A stretch of DNA of 64,000 bases from Pedobacter kyonggii (GTDB lineage: Bacteria > Bacteroidota > Bacteroidia > Sphingobacteriales > Sphingobacteriaceae): contig NZ_SIXF01000006.1 in assembly GCF_004310665.1 (NCBI RefSeq), forward strand, positions 204,934 to 268,933, written 5' to 3'. Both the position numbers and the translations under genes were made by a program. A model generated the notes under the pieces. It worked only from the letters and a program-made list of their open reading frames with translations. It ran no database searches and was not told the origin of the DNA. Of the stretch, positions 17,835-25,769 are shown in pieces. How positions within the stretch are numbered: the first letter of the stretch is position 1; each line of letters starts with the position of its first letter.

Positions 17835-19554
17835 AATTACTGGTGCTCTGTTGTGAATTGTAAATCTGAACATATTCGGGACTGCTTTTCAGCAATTCCT
17901 GATGGGTTCCTTCAGCAATGATTTCGCCCTGCATCAGCAAGATCACTTTATCGTAATGCTCAACAGAAGCTATTTTTTGTGTAATGGAAAGTAAAGTTAA
18001 ACCAGGATAATTTTGTTGGATGTTCTCTAAAATCCTTTTCTCCGTATTGGTATCAACACGCGCTGTAAAATCATCAAGCAATAAGATCTTCGGATTCACC
18101 GCTAATGCCCTGGCCAGCATAATTCGTTGTTTTTGTCCACCCGAAAGGCTGTTTCCACGTTCCGAAACAATAGTATTTAATTGATCAGGTAAGGCATCTA
18201 CAAAATCTTTCAGTTCAGCAGTAGCTATGGCTTTCGCTAAAGATTCATCCGTAACGGTATCGCTAAAGGCAATATTTTCCCTGATGCTCATGTTGAACAT
18301 AATGCTGTCCTGGAACACAAAGCCAACCTGCTGGTGAAAATCCTCCTGGTTGTACTTTTTAATTTCTTGGTTATCGAACAGCACCGCACCAGAATCTGCT
18401 TCAATAAGGCCTGTTAAAATATAAAGTAATTGTGTTTTACCTGCAGCCGTAGGACCGATAATAGCAGTTCTAGAGCCTGCTTTGGCAGAAAATGAAACCG
18501 ATTTTAAAACTGGTTTTTGTCCGAAATTTAAATTAAGGTCTTTCGCTTCCACTTCCCCTCGCAATTGTGTGCTTAATGTACCTGGATGTTTGATCTCAGC
18601 AGCATTCAACACACTTTCTATCCTTTGGTAAGATGCTGTAGCCTGTGCAATTACATTGCTCATAAAACCGATTACCAAAATGGGAAATATAATGAGCGTA
18701 AGGTAACTGCTAAAAGCGGTAAATTCTCCCAGAGTCATCGAATTGGTAATTACAAAGTGGCCACCCAATACCAGAATGCACAAACCAGATAAATTGGCTG
18801 TAAAAACGATAACCGGAATCAGCGCCGCAAACATGCGGAGAATGGAAATTCCTAAATCTCTCGCTTTGGCATTCGCATCTATAAATTTATTGTATTCTAA
18901 AGCTTGCGAATTAATTACCCGGATTAAAGCCGAACCTAAAATACTTTCGCTGATTACTTTGTTCAGCCAATCGATCACTTCCCTACTCTTTTTGAAAAGC
19001 ACTTTTACCTTGCTTAGTACATAGAAAAATGCTCCACCGATTATTGGCACAATAGCAATTACGCAAAGTGCCAGTTTCCAGTTAATCATCAGGAGCAGAA
19101 TACTTGCCCCAACAATTAAAAATATAGACGAGCAGATAGAAACGATTGCCTGCGAAACAAACATTTTAATCGAATCGGCATCAGCTGTAAGATTGGTCAG
19201 CAGTTTTGAAGGATTAGCCTGAATAACATAAGCATGGCTCTGTCGCGAAATCTGATCAGATAATCTTGTTCTTAAATCTCTTGCTACACGTTCAGAGGCA
19301 TAGGTTTGTACAATACTCTGCAGATAAGTAAAGATAAAAACCAGTACAATAGCCAGTGAAAACTGAAGAAGAATGGATTGAAGATTGAAAGTTTTGTTGG
19401 TATAAGAGTCGATACCGTTTGCAATAATCTTCGGTAAGAGTAAGTTGATACCGTTACTGAGCAACGCAAACAGGATCAGCATAAAAATTAAGCCTCTGTA
19501 ATTTCCAAGTAAACTGAAAATACTCGGCTTTTTGGCTTCTTTGGTTTTTTCCAT
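17818..19554 (-). CDS. ABC exporter half-transporter, degenerate subunit
   Basis: The 578-residue protein has six transmembrane helices followed by an ATPase domain. Walker A is GPTAAGKTQ and the signature is a perfect LSGGQKQR. In Walker B (LLLDDFTA) the catalytic Glu is Asp, and the H-loop His is Gln (SITQKIAS). In a heterodimer, its Walker A/B would face the poor SLGQ signature of the partner, making one degenerate site, while its good signature completes the partner's intact site. It is the first gene of a two-gene operon. A TAAATTTG box lies upstream at 19585-19592. Confidence 0.88.
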   Translation of the reverse strand: MEKTKEAKKPSIFSLLGNYRGLIFMLILFALLSNGINLLLPKIIANGIDSYTNKTFNLQSILLQFSLAIVLVFIFTYLQSIVQTYASERVARDLRTRLSDQISRQSHAYVIQANPSKLLTNLTADADSIKMFVSQAIVSICSSIFLIVGASILLLMINWKLALCVIAIVPIIGGAFFYVLSKVKVLFKKSREVIDWLNKVISESILGSALIRVINSQALEYNKFIDANAKARDLGISILRMFAALIPVIVFTANLSGLCILVLGGHFVITNSMTLGEFTAFSSYLTLIIFPILVIGFMSNVIAQATASYQRIESVLNAAEIKHPGTLSTQLRGEVEAKDLNLNFGQKPVLKSVSFSAKAGSRTAIIGPTAAGKTQLLYILTGLIEADSGAVLFDNQEIKKYNQEDFHQQVGFVFQDSIMFNMSIRENIAFSDTVTDESLAKAIATAELKDFVDALPDQLNTIVSERGNSLSGGQKQRIMLARALAVNPKILLLDDFTARVDTNTEKRILENIQQNYPGLTLLSITQKIASVEHYDKVILLMQGEIIAEGTHQELLKSSPEYVQIYNSQQSTSNYELQS

Positions 19555-19584
19555 ATCAATGAAGATACCTTAAATTGTAGGCTC

Positions 19585-19592
19585 CAAATTTA
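19585..19592 (-). promoter_or_regulatory. -7 box of the ABC exporter operon
   Basis: On the minus strand the bases read TAAATTTG, an exact TAnnTTTG, 30 bases before the ATG at 19554. No good -33 box was found. Confidence 0.45.
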
Positions 19593-19727
19593 GCCCAAAG
19601 AAATGATTAAATGACTAAATTATTGAATGAGAGCGTGTAATTTATTCGTAGGCATTTCCTATTTATTAAATTCAATCATTCTCTCATTCAACAGTTAACC
19701 GATTTAACAGTTTAAACAATTAACCCC

Positions 19728-20330
19728 TTACTTACTTTCCTTCAAAACCATATCAATGGTAATGGCAGTGGCTACAATTGCAACTTTCTGATTGCTTTCG
19801 GCATAACTTGGATCGATAGAAACATTGTATTTATCGGCCGTGGTGAAAACTTCTTTCAAAGCACCAGCCCACTTTTTGTTTATTTTGCCCATTTCAGCAC
19901 CTGCATTATTGGTGATGCTAAAGTTCCATGCTTTCCAATCGCCAGATATTTTTGCGATCTCTTCTCCAGACGTTGGACTCGAAATGGTAAAAGTAGGCTT
20001 GAAGAATTTAAATTTTTGTTTAATAATGCCCACTTCAACACCAAGCGGATCGGTAACAATAATTTTCGACATCCAGAATGTCCACCCTCTTGTAATGGTG
20101 GCCTGCAACTGGTCGTTGGTATCTGTAATTTCTAATTTAAAAGGCATCATTCGCTTATCAACCAATAAGGTTAAAGCCTTTTGCCAGCCAGAAATACGCT
20201 GTTTAATAATCCCGATCTGAGCGCCCTGATCGTTGTACACTTTGTACTCGTTCGCAAACTTTAAAAAGTTTACTTTCTCATCAATAAAATACTCGTCGCT
20301 TAAAAAAAATGGAGGAATCTGCTTGTTCAT
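19728..20330 (-). CDS. Scramblase/LURP-one-related protein
   Basis: The 200-residue cytosolic protein is made of repeated short beta-strand pairs with the pattern NDQGAQIGIIKQRISGW, DPLGVEVGIIKQKF and NNAGAEMGKINKKW. Each is a G-x-IG/MG-x-I-x-K/R unit typical of the Tubby-like beta-barrel (phospholipid scramblase and LOR families). It ends in a hydrophobic helix (VAIVATAITIDMVL). Bacterial members are uncharacterised; binding of membrane phospholipid is an inference from the fold. No signal peptide is present, and the gene is monocistronic. Confidence 0.75.
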   Translation of the reverse strand: MNKQIPPFFLSDEYFIDEKVNFLKFANEYKVYNDQGAQIGIIKQRISGWQKALTLLVDKRMMPFKLEITDTNDQLQATITRGWTFWMSKIIVTDPLGVEVGIIKQKFKFFKPTFTISSPTSGEEIAKISGDWKAWNFSITNNAGAEMGKINKKWAGALKEVFTTADKYNVSIDPSYAESNQKVAIVATAITIDMVLKESK

Positions 20331-20405
20331 ATTGTAGATTTAATATTAGATAAGTTGCTAAAATATATATTTTTTTTCATTGCAGGTTCAAGTAGCGGTG
20401 AGAGA

Positions 20406-20504
20406 TCGTCATTGCGAGGAGGCTTTTTCAGCCGACGAAGCAATTTTTATCACAAGGATCACTAGCATGAAAGATTGCTTCGTCGTTCCTCCTCGCAATG
20501 ACGA
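20406..20504. repeat. Large imperfect palindrome (REP-like)
   Basis: The outer 17-bp arms TCGTCATTGCGAGGAGG (20406-20422) and CCTCCTCGCAATGACGA (20488-20504) match perfectly. Inner 11-bp arms GACGAAGCAAT (20434-20444) and ATTGCTTCGTC (20474-20484) also match. The whole can fold as one long rod. The GTCATTGCGAGGAGG core is a sequence type widespread in bacterial spacers. Confidence 0.8.
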
Positions 20505-20566
20505 ACTTTCTTTTGGAATCTATCGATGGTAACCTGGTGAAGAACAAATATTAGGCTAGTCTTTTT

Positions 20567-20620
20567 ACCACAGATGCACACAGATCTTAATATCTGTGTG
20601 CATCCTTTTTTATCTGTGGT
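20567..20620. repeat. ACCACAGAT repeat family, full copy
   Basis: The outer arms ACCACAGAT (20567-20575) and ATCTGTGGT (20612-20620) enclose a perfect inner hairpin ATGCACACAGAT / ATCTGTGTGCAT (20574-20585, 20592-20603), followed by CC and a T-run. Other copies lie at 51212-51270 and 51661-51723, and partial ones at 1551, 25351, 25627 and 27333. Confidence 0.75.
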
Positions 20621-20667
20621 TAAGATTACTCCAACAGATTTAAAACCAATTTGCAACGAAACATTGC

Positions 20668-20675
20668 TACCTTTG
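20668..20675 (+). promoter_or_regulatory. -7 box for the S1 protein gene
   Basis: TACCTTTG matches TAnnTTTG exactly, 40 bases before the ATG at 20716. Confidence 0.5.
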
Positions 20676-20715
20676 CAGCAAAAGCCATTGAAGAAAATGG
20701 TTAAACCCAAAACAC

Positions 20716-21561
20716 ATGATTGAAATAGGAAAATACAACGAGTTACGGATTTTAAGCAAAACAGAAGCTGGATTAAACTTAACCGATGGCGATAAACTGG
20801 TCATCCTGCCCTACCAATACGTTCCGAATGGCGTAGAAATTGGCGATAACATTACCGTTTTTGTTTTTGTACAAAAAGATGGCCGCTTAACCGGGACTAC
20901 ACAGAAAGCTTATGCGGAAGTGGGGGATTTTGCTTTTTTGAAAGTGGTTTCTGATGGTGATGATGGCGTGTTTATGGATCTTGGTATCGATAAAGATGTG
21001 TACGTACCAGACCGCGAGCAAAAAAGGCCGATGCAAAAAGGCTATAAATATGTGGTTTACCTGTATTTAGACGAAAGTAACGATCGCTTGTTGGCTTCTT
21101 CTAAACTGTATGATTTTGTTGAAGAAGATGGTTTCGATTTTGAAGAGGGCGACGAAGTAAGCTTATTGATTACCGAAGAAACCGATCTTGGTTTTAACGC
21201 CATTATTAACAATACTTATATTGGTTTGCTTTATAATAACGAAGTTTTTGACAATATCCAACCGGGCGAAATGCGCAAAGGCTGGATCAAGAAAATCCGA
21301 GTGGAAGGTAAGATCGATTTAACCCTACAGCCAAGTGGTTACGGCCATATTCTCGATTCGAAAGAGATGATGCTAAGAGAGCTTAAAAAGAGTGGTGGTG
21401 TAATTGAGCTGGGCGATAAAAGTTCTCCTGAAGATATTTATCACCGTTTCCAGATCAGTAAAAGTGCCTTCAAAAAAACCATTGGTTCATTGTACAAAGA
21501 GCGCTTAATTGTACTTTCTGACGATTCGATTAGATTGATTACAGACGACGAAGCAGAATAA
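20716..21561 (+). CDS. cvfB: CvfB-family S1 RNA-binding protein
   Basis: The 281-residue protein matches the CvfB/YitL layout: tandem S1-type OB folds (about 1-65, 65-130 and 140-210) followed by a winged-helix C-terminal domain (GGVIELGDKSSPEDIYHRFQISKSAFKKTIGSLY). The second S1 unit has the usual GDFAFLKVVSDGDDGVFMDLG core. CvfB binds RNA and in Staphylococcus affects expression of exported virulence factors; here a general role in mRNA handling is more likely. The gene is monocistronic. A cloverleaf-like repeat follows the stop by 22 bases. Confidence 0.85.
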   Translation: MIEIGKYNELRILSKTEAGLNLTDGDKLVILPYQYVPNGVEIGDNITVFVFVQKDGRLTGTTQKAYAEVGDFAFLKVVSDGDDGVFMDLGIDKDVYVPDREQKRPMQKGYKYVVYLYLDESNDRLLASSKLYDFVEEDGFDFEEGDEVSLLITEETDLGFNAIINNTYIGLLYNNEVFDNIQPGEMRKGWIKKIRVEGKIDLTLQPSGYGHILDSKEMMLRELKKSGGVIELGDKSSPEDIYHRFQISKSAFKKTIGSLYKERLIVLSDDSIRLITDDEAE

Positions 21562-21583
21562 TTTATTTCATAAAAATCATTAA

Positions 21584-21666
21584 GATTGGTCGTCATTCCC
21601 AACTTGATTGGGAATCTTAAAGCGCTTGCATTACGATTCCCGCCTGCACGGGAAAGACGACCAATC
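21584..21666. repeat. Cloverleaf-like palindromic element
   Basis: The outer 11-bp arms GATTGGTCGTC (21584-21594) and GACGACCAATC (21656-21666) are perfect. They enclose two smaller hairpins, ATTCCCA...TGGGAAT (about 21595-21615) and TTCCCG...CGGGAA (about 21637-21654). It lies between convergent genes, 22 bases after the stop of the S1 protein gene. Confidence 0.7.
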
Positions 21667-21696
21667 ATGAATTAACCAGTAAAACTTACTATAAGT

Positions 21697-22368
21697 CTAA
21701 TTCAAATTAAACTTCTCGCTCTGAATTTTCACTGCATTCGAGGCAGAAACAATGGCCACGATCATAATTCCGATCACAATAGCTAAAATAACCTGCAAAG
21801 TAGAGTATACCTTCGTTCCCGAAACGAAGATCTTTGAACCTTTAATCAGATCATTACCCACTTTAGATTGTATTTTAATCAAGGCCGAAAGCTTAGTCAG
21901 TGTTTCATCAACAGCATTTTTTCCCATCGACTCATAAATTATTCTTCCTTCAGTACCAGCTATGTTCATTATTTTCGCCTCCAATCCCTGTTGAACAGTT
22001 AATGCTTTTTTAAGATCGTTTAAAAAACTTTTCTCCTGCTTTACCAATAAAGTAAGTTCATATTTGTTGATTATCGAATCTATTTTACGGTTGTATTTAT
22101 TCATTTTTACTATACTGGTTGAAGGCTGAACGTTACCATCCCCGAATAATATTTCCTGAAGAATCTTATTTTTATAAAACAGGTTTTCGGCAATAAAGTA
22201 TAAATCTGTCGCCGGAACAAGCCTATCATTGTACATCGAAATAAAAGATTCATTAATCTTCTCTACACTTTTGTCTTCCAAAAAACGGATCAACAAAGTG
22301 CAGCACATGATGCAGAAAAGCAGAAAAGCTATTTTTAGCTTGTTTTTAAGACTAAAGGCAAATTTCAT
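21697..22368 (-). CDS. Membrane protein with a periplasmic four-helix bundle (MCP-sensor-like)
   Basis: The product is 223 residues from the ATG at 22368. An upstream ATG at 22395 adds nine residues and cannot be excluded. A transmembrane helix near the N terminus (KLKIAFLLFCIMCCTLLI) is followed by about 150 residues of amphipathic helices (KINESFISMYNDRLVPATDLYFIAENL) and a second transmembrane helix (LQVILAIVIGIMIVAIVSA). This is the layout of the four-helix-bundle ligand domain of chemoreceptors, but no HAMP, signalling or kinase domain follows. It could be a stand-alone sensor subunit or a relic of a receptor. It is not in an operon with any signalling gene here. Confidence 0.65.
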   Translation of the reverse strand: MKFAFSLKNKLKIAFLLFCIMCCTLLIRFLEDKSVEKINESFISMYNDRLVPATDLYFIAENLFYKNKILQEILFGDGNVQPSTSIVKMNKYNRKIDSIINKYELTLLVKQEKSFLNDLKKALTVQQGLEAKIMNIAGTEGRIIYESMGKNAVDETLTKLSALIKIQSKVGNDLIKGSKIFVSGTKVYSTLQVILAIVIGIMIVAIVSASNAVKIQSEKFNLN

Positions 22369-22448
22369 ATATAATTTGGTTAGTATGTTCACCACAAGGG
22401 CACAAAGAAAATCAATCTGTGCAATCCTTAAATCTGTGTAATCACTTT

Positions 22449-23882
22449 CTAAAAGTAGTCCTCCTGTGCCGTCTTCGCGAAAAGCTGAGGCGCAAAATTG
22501 ACTAAATATAGTTCTTTTTTTGCTCTCGTTACAGCAGTGTATAACCAGCGGAGAAAATCAAGATCGATCATTTCTTCTGTGAGGTAGCCCTGATCAGCAA
22601 AAACAGCATCCCACTGTCCGCCCTGTGCTTTATGGCAGGTAACCGCATAAGCAAACTTAATCTGCAGGGCATTATAAAAAGGATCGGCCTTAATGGCCAA
22701 CATCCGCTGTCGCTTATTGGCAATATGCTCATAATCTTCATTAAGTCCGTCAAAAAGTTTCTTATTTTGTTCGTAAGGAAGATTTGCACTTTCTAAATTC
22801 AAAGTATCCAGCATTACTTTGCAGCTGATCTGCCCCGCTGCCGGAAAATCCATAAACTCTAAAGTGGCATCGGCAAAACGGAATCCATAACGCTCTTCCT
22901 CTCCCCTTACACGGATCACCTTTGCCATATCGCCGTTGGCGATAAAAGCGGTATCTTCATTATCAGGCAGCCAGAAATAATTGTTCCGTACAACCATAAT
23001 CTGATCGCCGCCAGTTAACTCTTCTTCGCGGTACAACAACCTGGCTCTAATCTGCTGGTTATACACATTGGCCGATTTATTGGAACGGCAAACCACCAGG
23101 GTATTTTCCATACCGAATTTACGGTAAGCGTATTCCAGTCCTTCAACCAAACGCGCCCCGGGCATATTGTAAATATCGGTATAACTTTTAGTCAGGAATT
23201 TAGGCATTGGATTTTCAGGATTTTTAGCAATCTGATTTCTCAACATTGTAGCATTGGCCAAAATACCCGATTTCTTTCCTTGCCTAACCACTTCCTTTAA
23301 CTCAACAGATGACACGGTTAACGCAAATTTATCTTTGAGGTACTGTTCGTTCAGTGCGGGGCTATCTAAACTCCCCACAGGAGGTAACTGAGCGGTATCG
23401 CCCACAAAAAGCAAAAAGCAGTTTTTGGTATTGTACACAAACTCCAGCAGATCTCTTAATATTGAAGAGCCTGTTTCGTTAAATTCATCGGCAATCATCG
23501 AGGCCTCGTCGATAATAAACAATGTATTTTCCGAAAGGTTAGGTGCCAATTGAAACTGCATTTCGGGCGATGCCGCCGAGCGCTTGCGGTAAATCCGTTT
23601 ATGTATGGTTAATGCTTTACGGTATGAATACTGGCTCATTACTTTCGCTGCCCTTCCCGTTGGCGCAAGCAGTTCACTACGCAAGTTAAATTGTTTCAAA
23701 ACCTTCACCAAAGCCGCTACAGAGGTGGTTTTGCCTGTACCAGCGTAACCCTTAAGCACAAAACAGCGGTACTCGTCGTCCTGTTGCAAAAACACCGACA
23801 TCCGTTCGCAAAAAAGCAATTGCTCCTTAGTTGGTGTATGTTCGTATGCTGAAGCTATAAGCTGGCTTTTATCGGGTATCAT
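22449..23882 (-). CDS. RecD2/Pif1-like superfamily 1 DNA helicase
   Basis: The 477-residue helicase contains motif I GYAGTGKTT (about residue 45), motif II FIIDEASM, motif III VGDTAQLPPVG, a region with VVCRSNKSANVYNQ, and the C-terminal UvrD-like motifs VTCHKAQGGQWD (motif V) and LYTAVTRAKKEL (motif VI). It is shorter than RecD2 and lacks its N-terminal HhH domain, which fits the stand-alone AAA/ATP-dependent RecD-like helicases common in Bacteroidota. It should unwind DNA 5' to 3', possibly in recombination or replication restart (inference). It ends 80 bases upstream of the four-helix membrane protein gene on the same strand. Confidence 0.85.
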   Translation of the reverse strand: MIPDKSQLIASAYEHTPTKEQLLFCERMSVFLQQDDEYRCFVLKGYAGTGKTTSVAALVKVLKQFNLRSELLAPTGRAAKVMSQYSYRKALTIHKRIYRKRSAASPEMQFQLAPNLSENTLFIIDEASMIADEFNETGSSILRDLLEFVYNTKNCFLLFVGDTAQLPPVGSLDSPALNEQYLKDKFALTVSSVELKEVVRQGKKSGILANATMLRNQIAKNPENPMPKFLTKSYTDIYNMPGARLVEGLEYAYRKFGMENTLVVCRSNKSANVYNQQIRARLLYREEELTGGDQIMVVRNNYFWLPDNEDTAFIANGDMAKVIRVRGEEERYGFRFADATLEFMDFPAAGQISCKVMLDTLNLESANLPYEQNKKLFDGLNEDYEHIANKRQRMLAIKADPFYNALQIKFAYAVTCHKAQGGQWDAVFADQGYLTEEMIDLDFLRWLYTAVTRAKKELYLVNFAPQLFAKTAQEDYF

Positions 23883-23996
23883 CTCTAATGGTTAATTGTT
23901 TTAAACGGTTAATCGGTTAACAGTTTGGTGTAGGTAAAAATAGTACCTGAGTTTTTAGCACAGCCCTATTTAGCTAAACCGTATTGAAGCGGTATC

Positions 23997-24043
23997 TCCC
24001 GATCTAAATGAACATTTGTTTTTTCGCAAAGGTTTGATCGGGA
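23997..24043. repeat. TCCCGATC hairpin element
   Basis: TCCCGATC (23997-24004) pairs with GATCGGGA (24036-24043). It is followed by AATTTAGCGGAAAGACGGACTAC. A similar design (TCCCGATTT ... AAATCGGGA, then AGCAGGACTGAAATAAC) lies near 51392-51460, so this is probably another dispersed family. Confidence 0.45.
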
Positions 24044-24132
24044 ATTTAGCGGAAAGACGGACTACAGTACCCGATTAGCAGTACAGCACCTTTCCAAACA
24101 AATGCAATCGCTATGCTTTCTGCTCCTTGCTA

Positions 24133-25272
24133 TTATAAAAGTAAGGTTTCGATGCGATGTGCCATTACCATATTTTGTTTTTTGCTGTAACTGAAAATAG
24201 TAAAATGGCCATCTTGAGAGGCTACCAAACCAATAGATTGGGGCTGATCGTTAACAAACTGGGCTACAGAAAAGTGCCTGGTCCCTCCGAGCTGTCCGGG
24301 ATAAAGAATTTTATCTTCGCCACCAACAATGGGTTCCGAAAATGCAATCTGTTCTACTGTAGGTTTGCCTTTAGCACGACCGATTTTTGCGCCAAATGCA
24401 ATCAGATCAAACTCTTCGTTAATGATCGTAGCGCCATCAACAGCTGTTAAACCCGCCAAATGCTCTACTTCACGGCGAACAGCACCCTGCGAGAAAATTT
24501 CGCTCTGGTTGCCGCTCTGTTTCGCCAGATTGGATAGGCCACAAAATGGAGGTTCTACCAAATACTGTATCGGGTGGATGATAGATTCTTCCCATTTTGT
24601 ATCGCCTTTCGGCACAATTAGTAAGGCTCCACCACGGCCATGGGCACGCATAGAAACCGAAAACTGGATCAAAATATTAATGGGATCGTTCCAGCTGGCC
24701 AAAACAGTCAGATCTAACAAGGCCTGCAAAATAGGTGGACAATCTTTATTTGCACAACTGGTATCATCAACAATACGGATCTGCTCCCCTTTAAGCACAG
24801 CAACATTGGTAAATTTTCCAATGCCGTAAATCCTTCGGTGTTTAATTACGATTAATCCAGGTTCAGAAACATCAACAACAAAACAGAAGTTCGGAATATT
24901 AAGGGTTGTACCCCAGATATAAAGTTCGCCATCTTCTTCCCAAACCCCTAAGTGAATTCCTGAACGTTCAATCCCAGGCGCTATTTTGGTTAAGGTATTG
25001 GCATTTAACGCTAGTTTTTTCGCAAAACGTAACGGTTTCGACGTTTGCTCTGGTGGTAAAAAAGCAATCGAAATCCTCGGCGAATGCCCCTCTTCCTTAC
25101 GTAAGCTGCTCCAAAAAGCAACATCTATTATCGCTTCAATTATTTTTCGATCCGGTTGAGTAGCCAAATCTATCTCACCCTGTGCAATTGCATTTTTATG
25201 CAGTTTAACAAAATGTTGCTCAATAGTTGCTGCAATCGTGTTTGCCGCTTTGTAGGTAGGCTTGTAACTCAT
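24133..25272 (-). CDS. DACNV-type protein with a diadenylate-cyclase-like (DAC) domain
   Basis: The 379-residue protein has an N-terminal alpha/beta region (about 1-240) matching the Bacteroidota proteins annotated as DACNV sensor-domain proteins (recognised from memory of the family, not searched). Its C-terminal part is a DAC fold. The DGA motif is present at 279-281 (AVDGATIINEEFDLIAFG). The second motif, RHR in canonical c-di-AMP synthases, reads T331-R332-H333-F334 within LGGTRHFSVAQ, so the last Arg is lost. The SEE-like acidic segment further on reads ASQDG. The protein may make c-di-AMP or another nucleotide, or only bind one. No transmembrane helix is present. The gene is monocistronic and divergent from the DUF3822 gene. 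Confidence 0.7.
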   Translation of the reverse strand: MSYKPTYKAANTIAATIEQHFVKLHKNAIAQGEIDLATQPDRKIIEAIIDVAFWSSLRKEEGHSPRISIAFLPPEQTSKPLRFAKKLALNANTLTKIAPGIERSGIHLGVWEEDGELYIWGTTLNIPNFCFVVDVSEPGLIVIKHRRIYGIGKFTNVAVLKGEQIRIVDDTSCANKDCPPILQALLDLTVLASWNDPINILIQFSVSMRAHGRGGALLIVPKGDTKWEESIIHPIQYLVEPPFCGLSNLAKQSGNQSEIFSQGAVRREVEHLAGLTAVDGATIINEEFDLIAFGAKIGRAKGKPTVEQIAFSEPIVGGEDKILYPGQLGGTRHFSVAQFVNDQPQSIGLVASQDGHFTIFSYSKKQNMVMAHRIETLLL

Positions 25273-25769
25273 GTTCCGAATTTAAGTCGAATATTTCGAT
25301 TTTTGAATAGCAGAAAGGTTTGATTTTGGTAAAAAAATACAGACATTTTTACCACAGATCTTCACAGATAAACGCAGATATTTTCTATGTACTTTTAACC
25401 GCAAAGCGCGCAGAGTCAAGATTAAGCACAAAGACGCAAAGAACACGAAGTTAATTGTATATTTGAGCGAATATTAATTCACTCAAGTGTCTCTGGTAGT
25501 AGAAAAAAGCATTGGTTCATTGGGCAATTGGTAAGCAAAATGACAAGGAATTGTTTCCGTGAACTCCGTGTTTCCGTGGCAAAAGATAAATTAATTCACT
25601 TATCAGGTTAAGAATTTAAACAAATAATCTGTGTTTATCCTTTTTTATCTGTGGTAAAAAAACAAAGCAGGAAGCTTACCGTTAAGCTATCAACCAATAA
25701 TTCTGTGGCAAAACCAAAAAATTAACCTCATCTTACCGTTAATCCTCAAAAAAGTCTATTTTTGTTTCA
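25273..25769. other. Gene-free spacer with split repeats and a promoter
   Basis: The left arm of the ACCACAGAT family lies at 25351-25359 and a matching right half (ATCTGTGTTTATCC, T-run, ATCTGTGGT) at 25627-25655. The roughly 270 bases between include an AACCGCAAAG...CACAAAGACGCAAAGAACACGAAG stretch (25397-25449), a sequence type common in bacterial spacers. It looks like one repeat broken by another. The promoter box of the next gene is at 25757. No gene is seen. Confidence 0.5.
25757..25764 (+). promoter_or_regulatory. -7 box for the DUF3822 gene
   Basis: TATTTTTG matches TAnnTTTG exactly and ends only 5 bases before the ATG at 25770, so the transcript should be leaderless or nearly so. 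Confidence 0.5.

Larger units (their letters stand above)
20331..20715. other. Gene-free spacer filled by two palindromic elements and a promoter
   Basis: The gap holds a 99-base hairpin element (20406-20504), a nested ACCACAGAT repeat (20567-20620) and the -7 box of the S1 protein gene (20668-20675). A possible reading frame at 20462-20710 on the minus strand consists only of these repeats and is not a gene. Confidence 0.6.

Noticed and set aside
20462-20710. 82-codon minus-strand frame
   Set aside because: It is made up of the REP-like hairpin and ACCACAGAT repeat.
23997-24043. Terminator of the DAC-protein gene
   Set aside because: The hairpin has no T-run and lies 90 bases beyond the stop; it fits a dispersed repeat better.
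24133-25272. Firm call as a c-di-AMP synthase
   Set aside because: One of the two diagnostic motifs is altered, so activity cannot be claimed.
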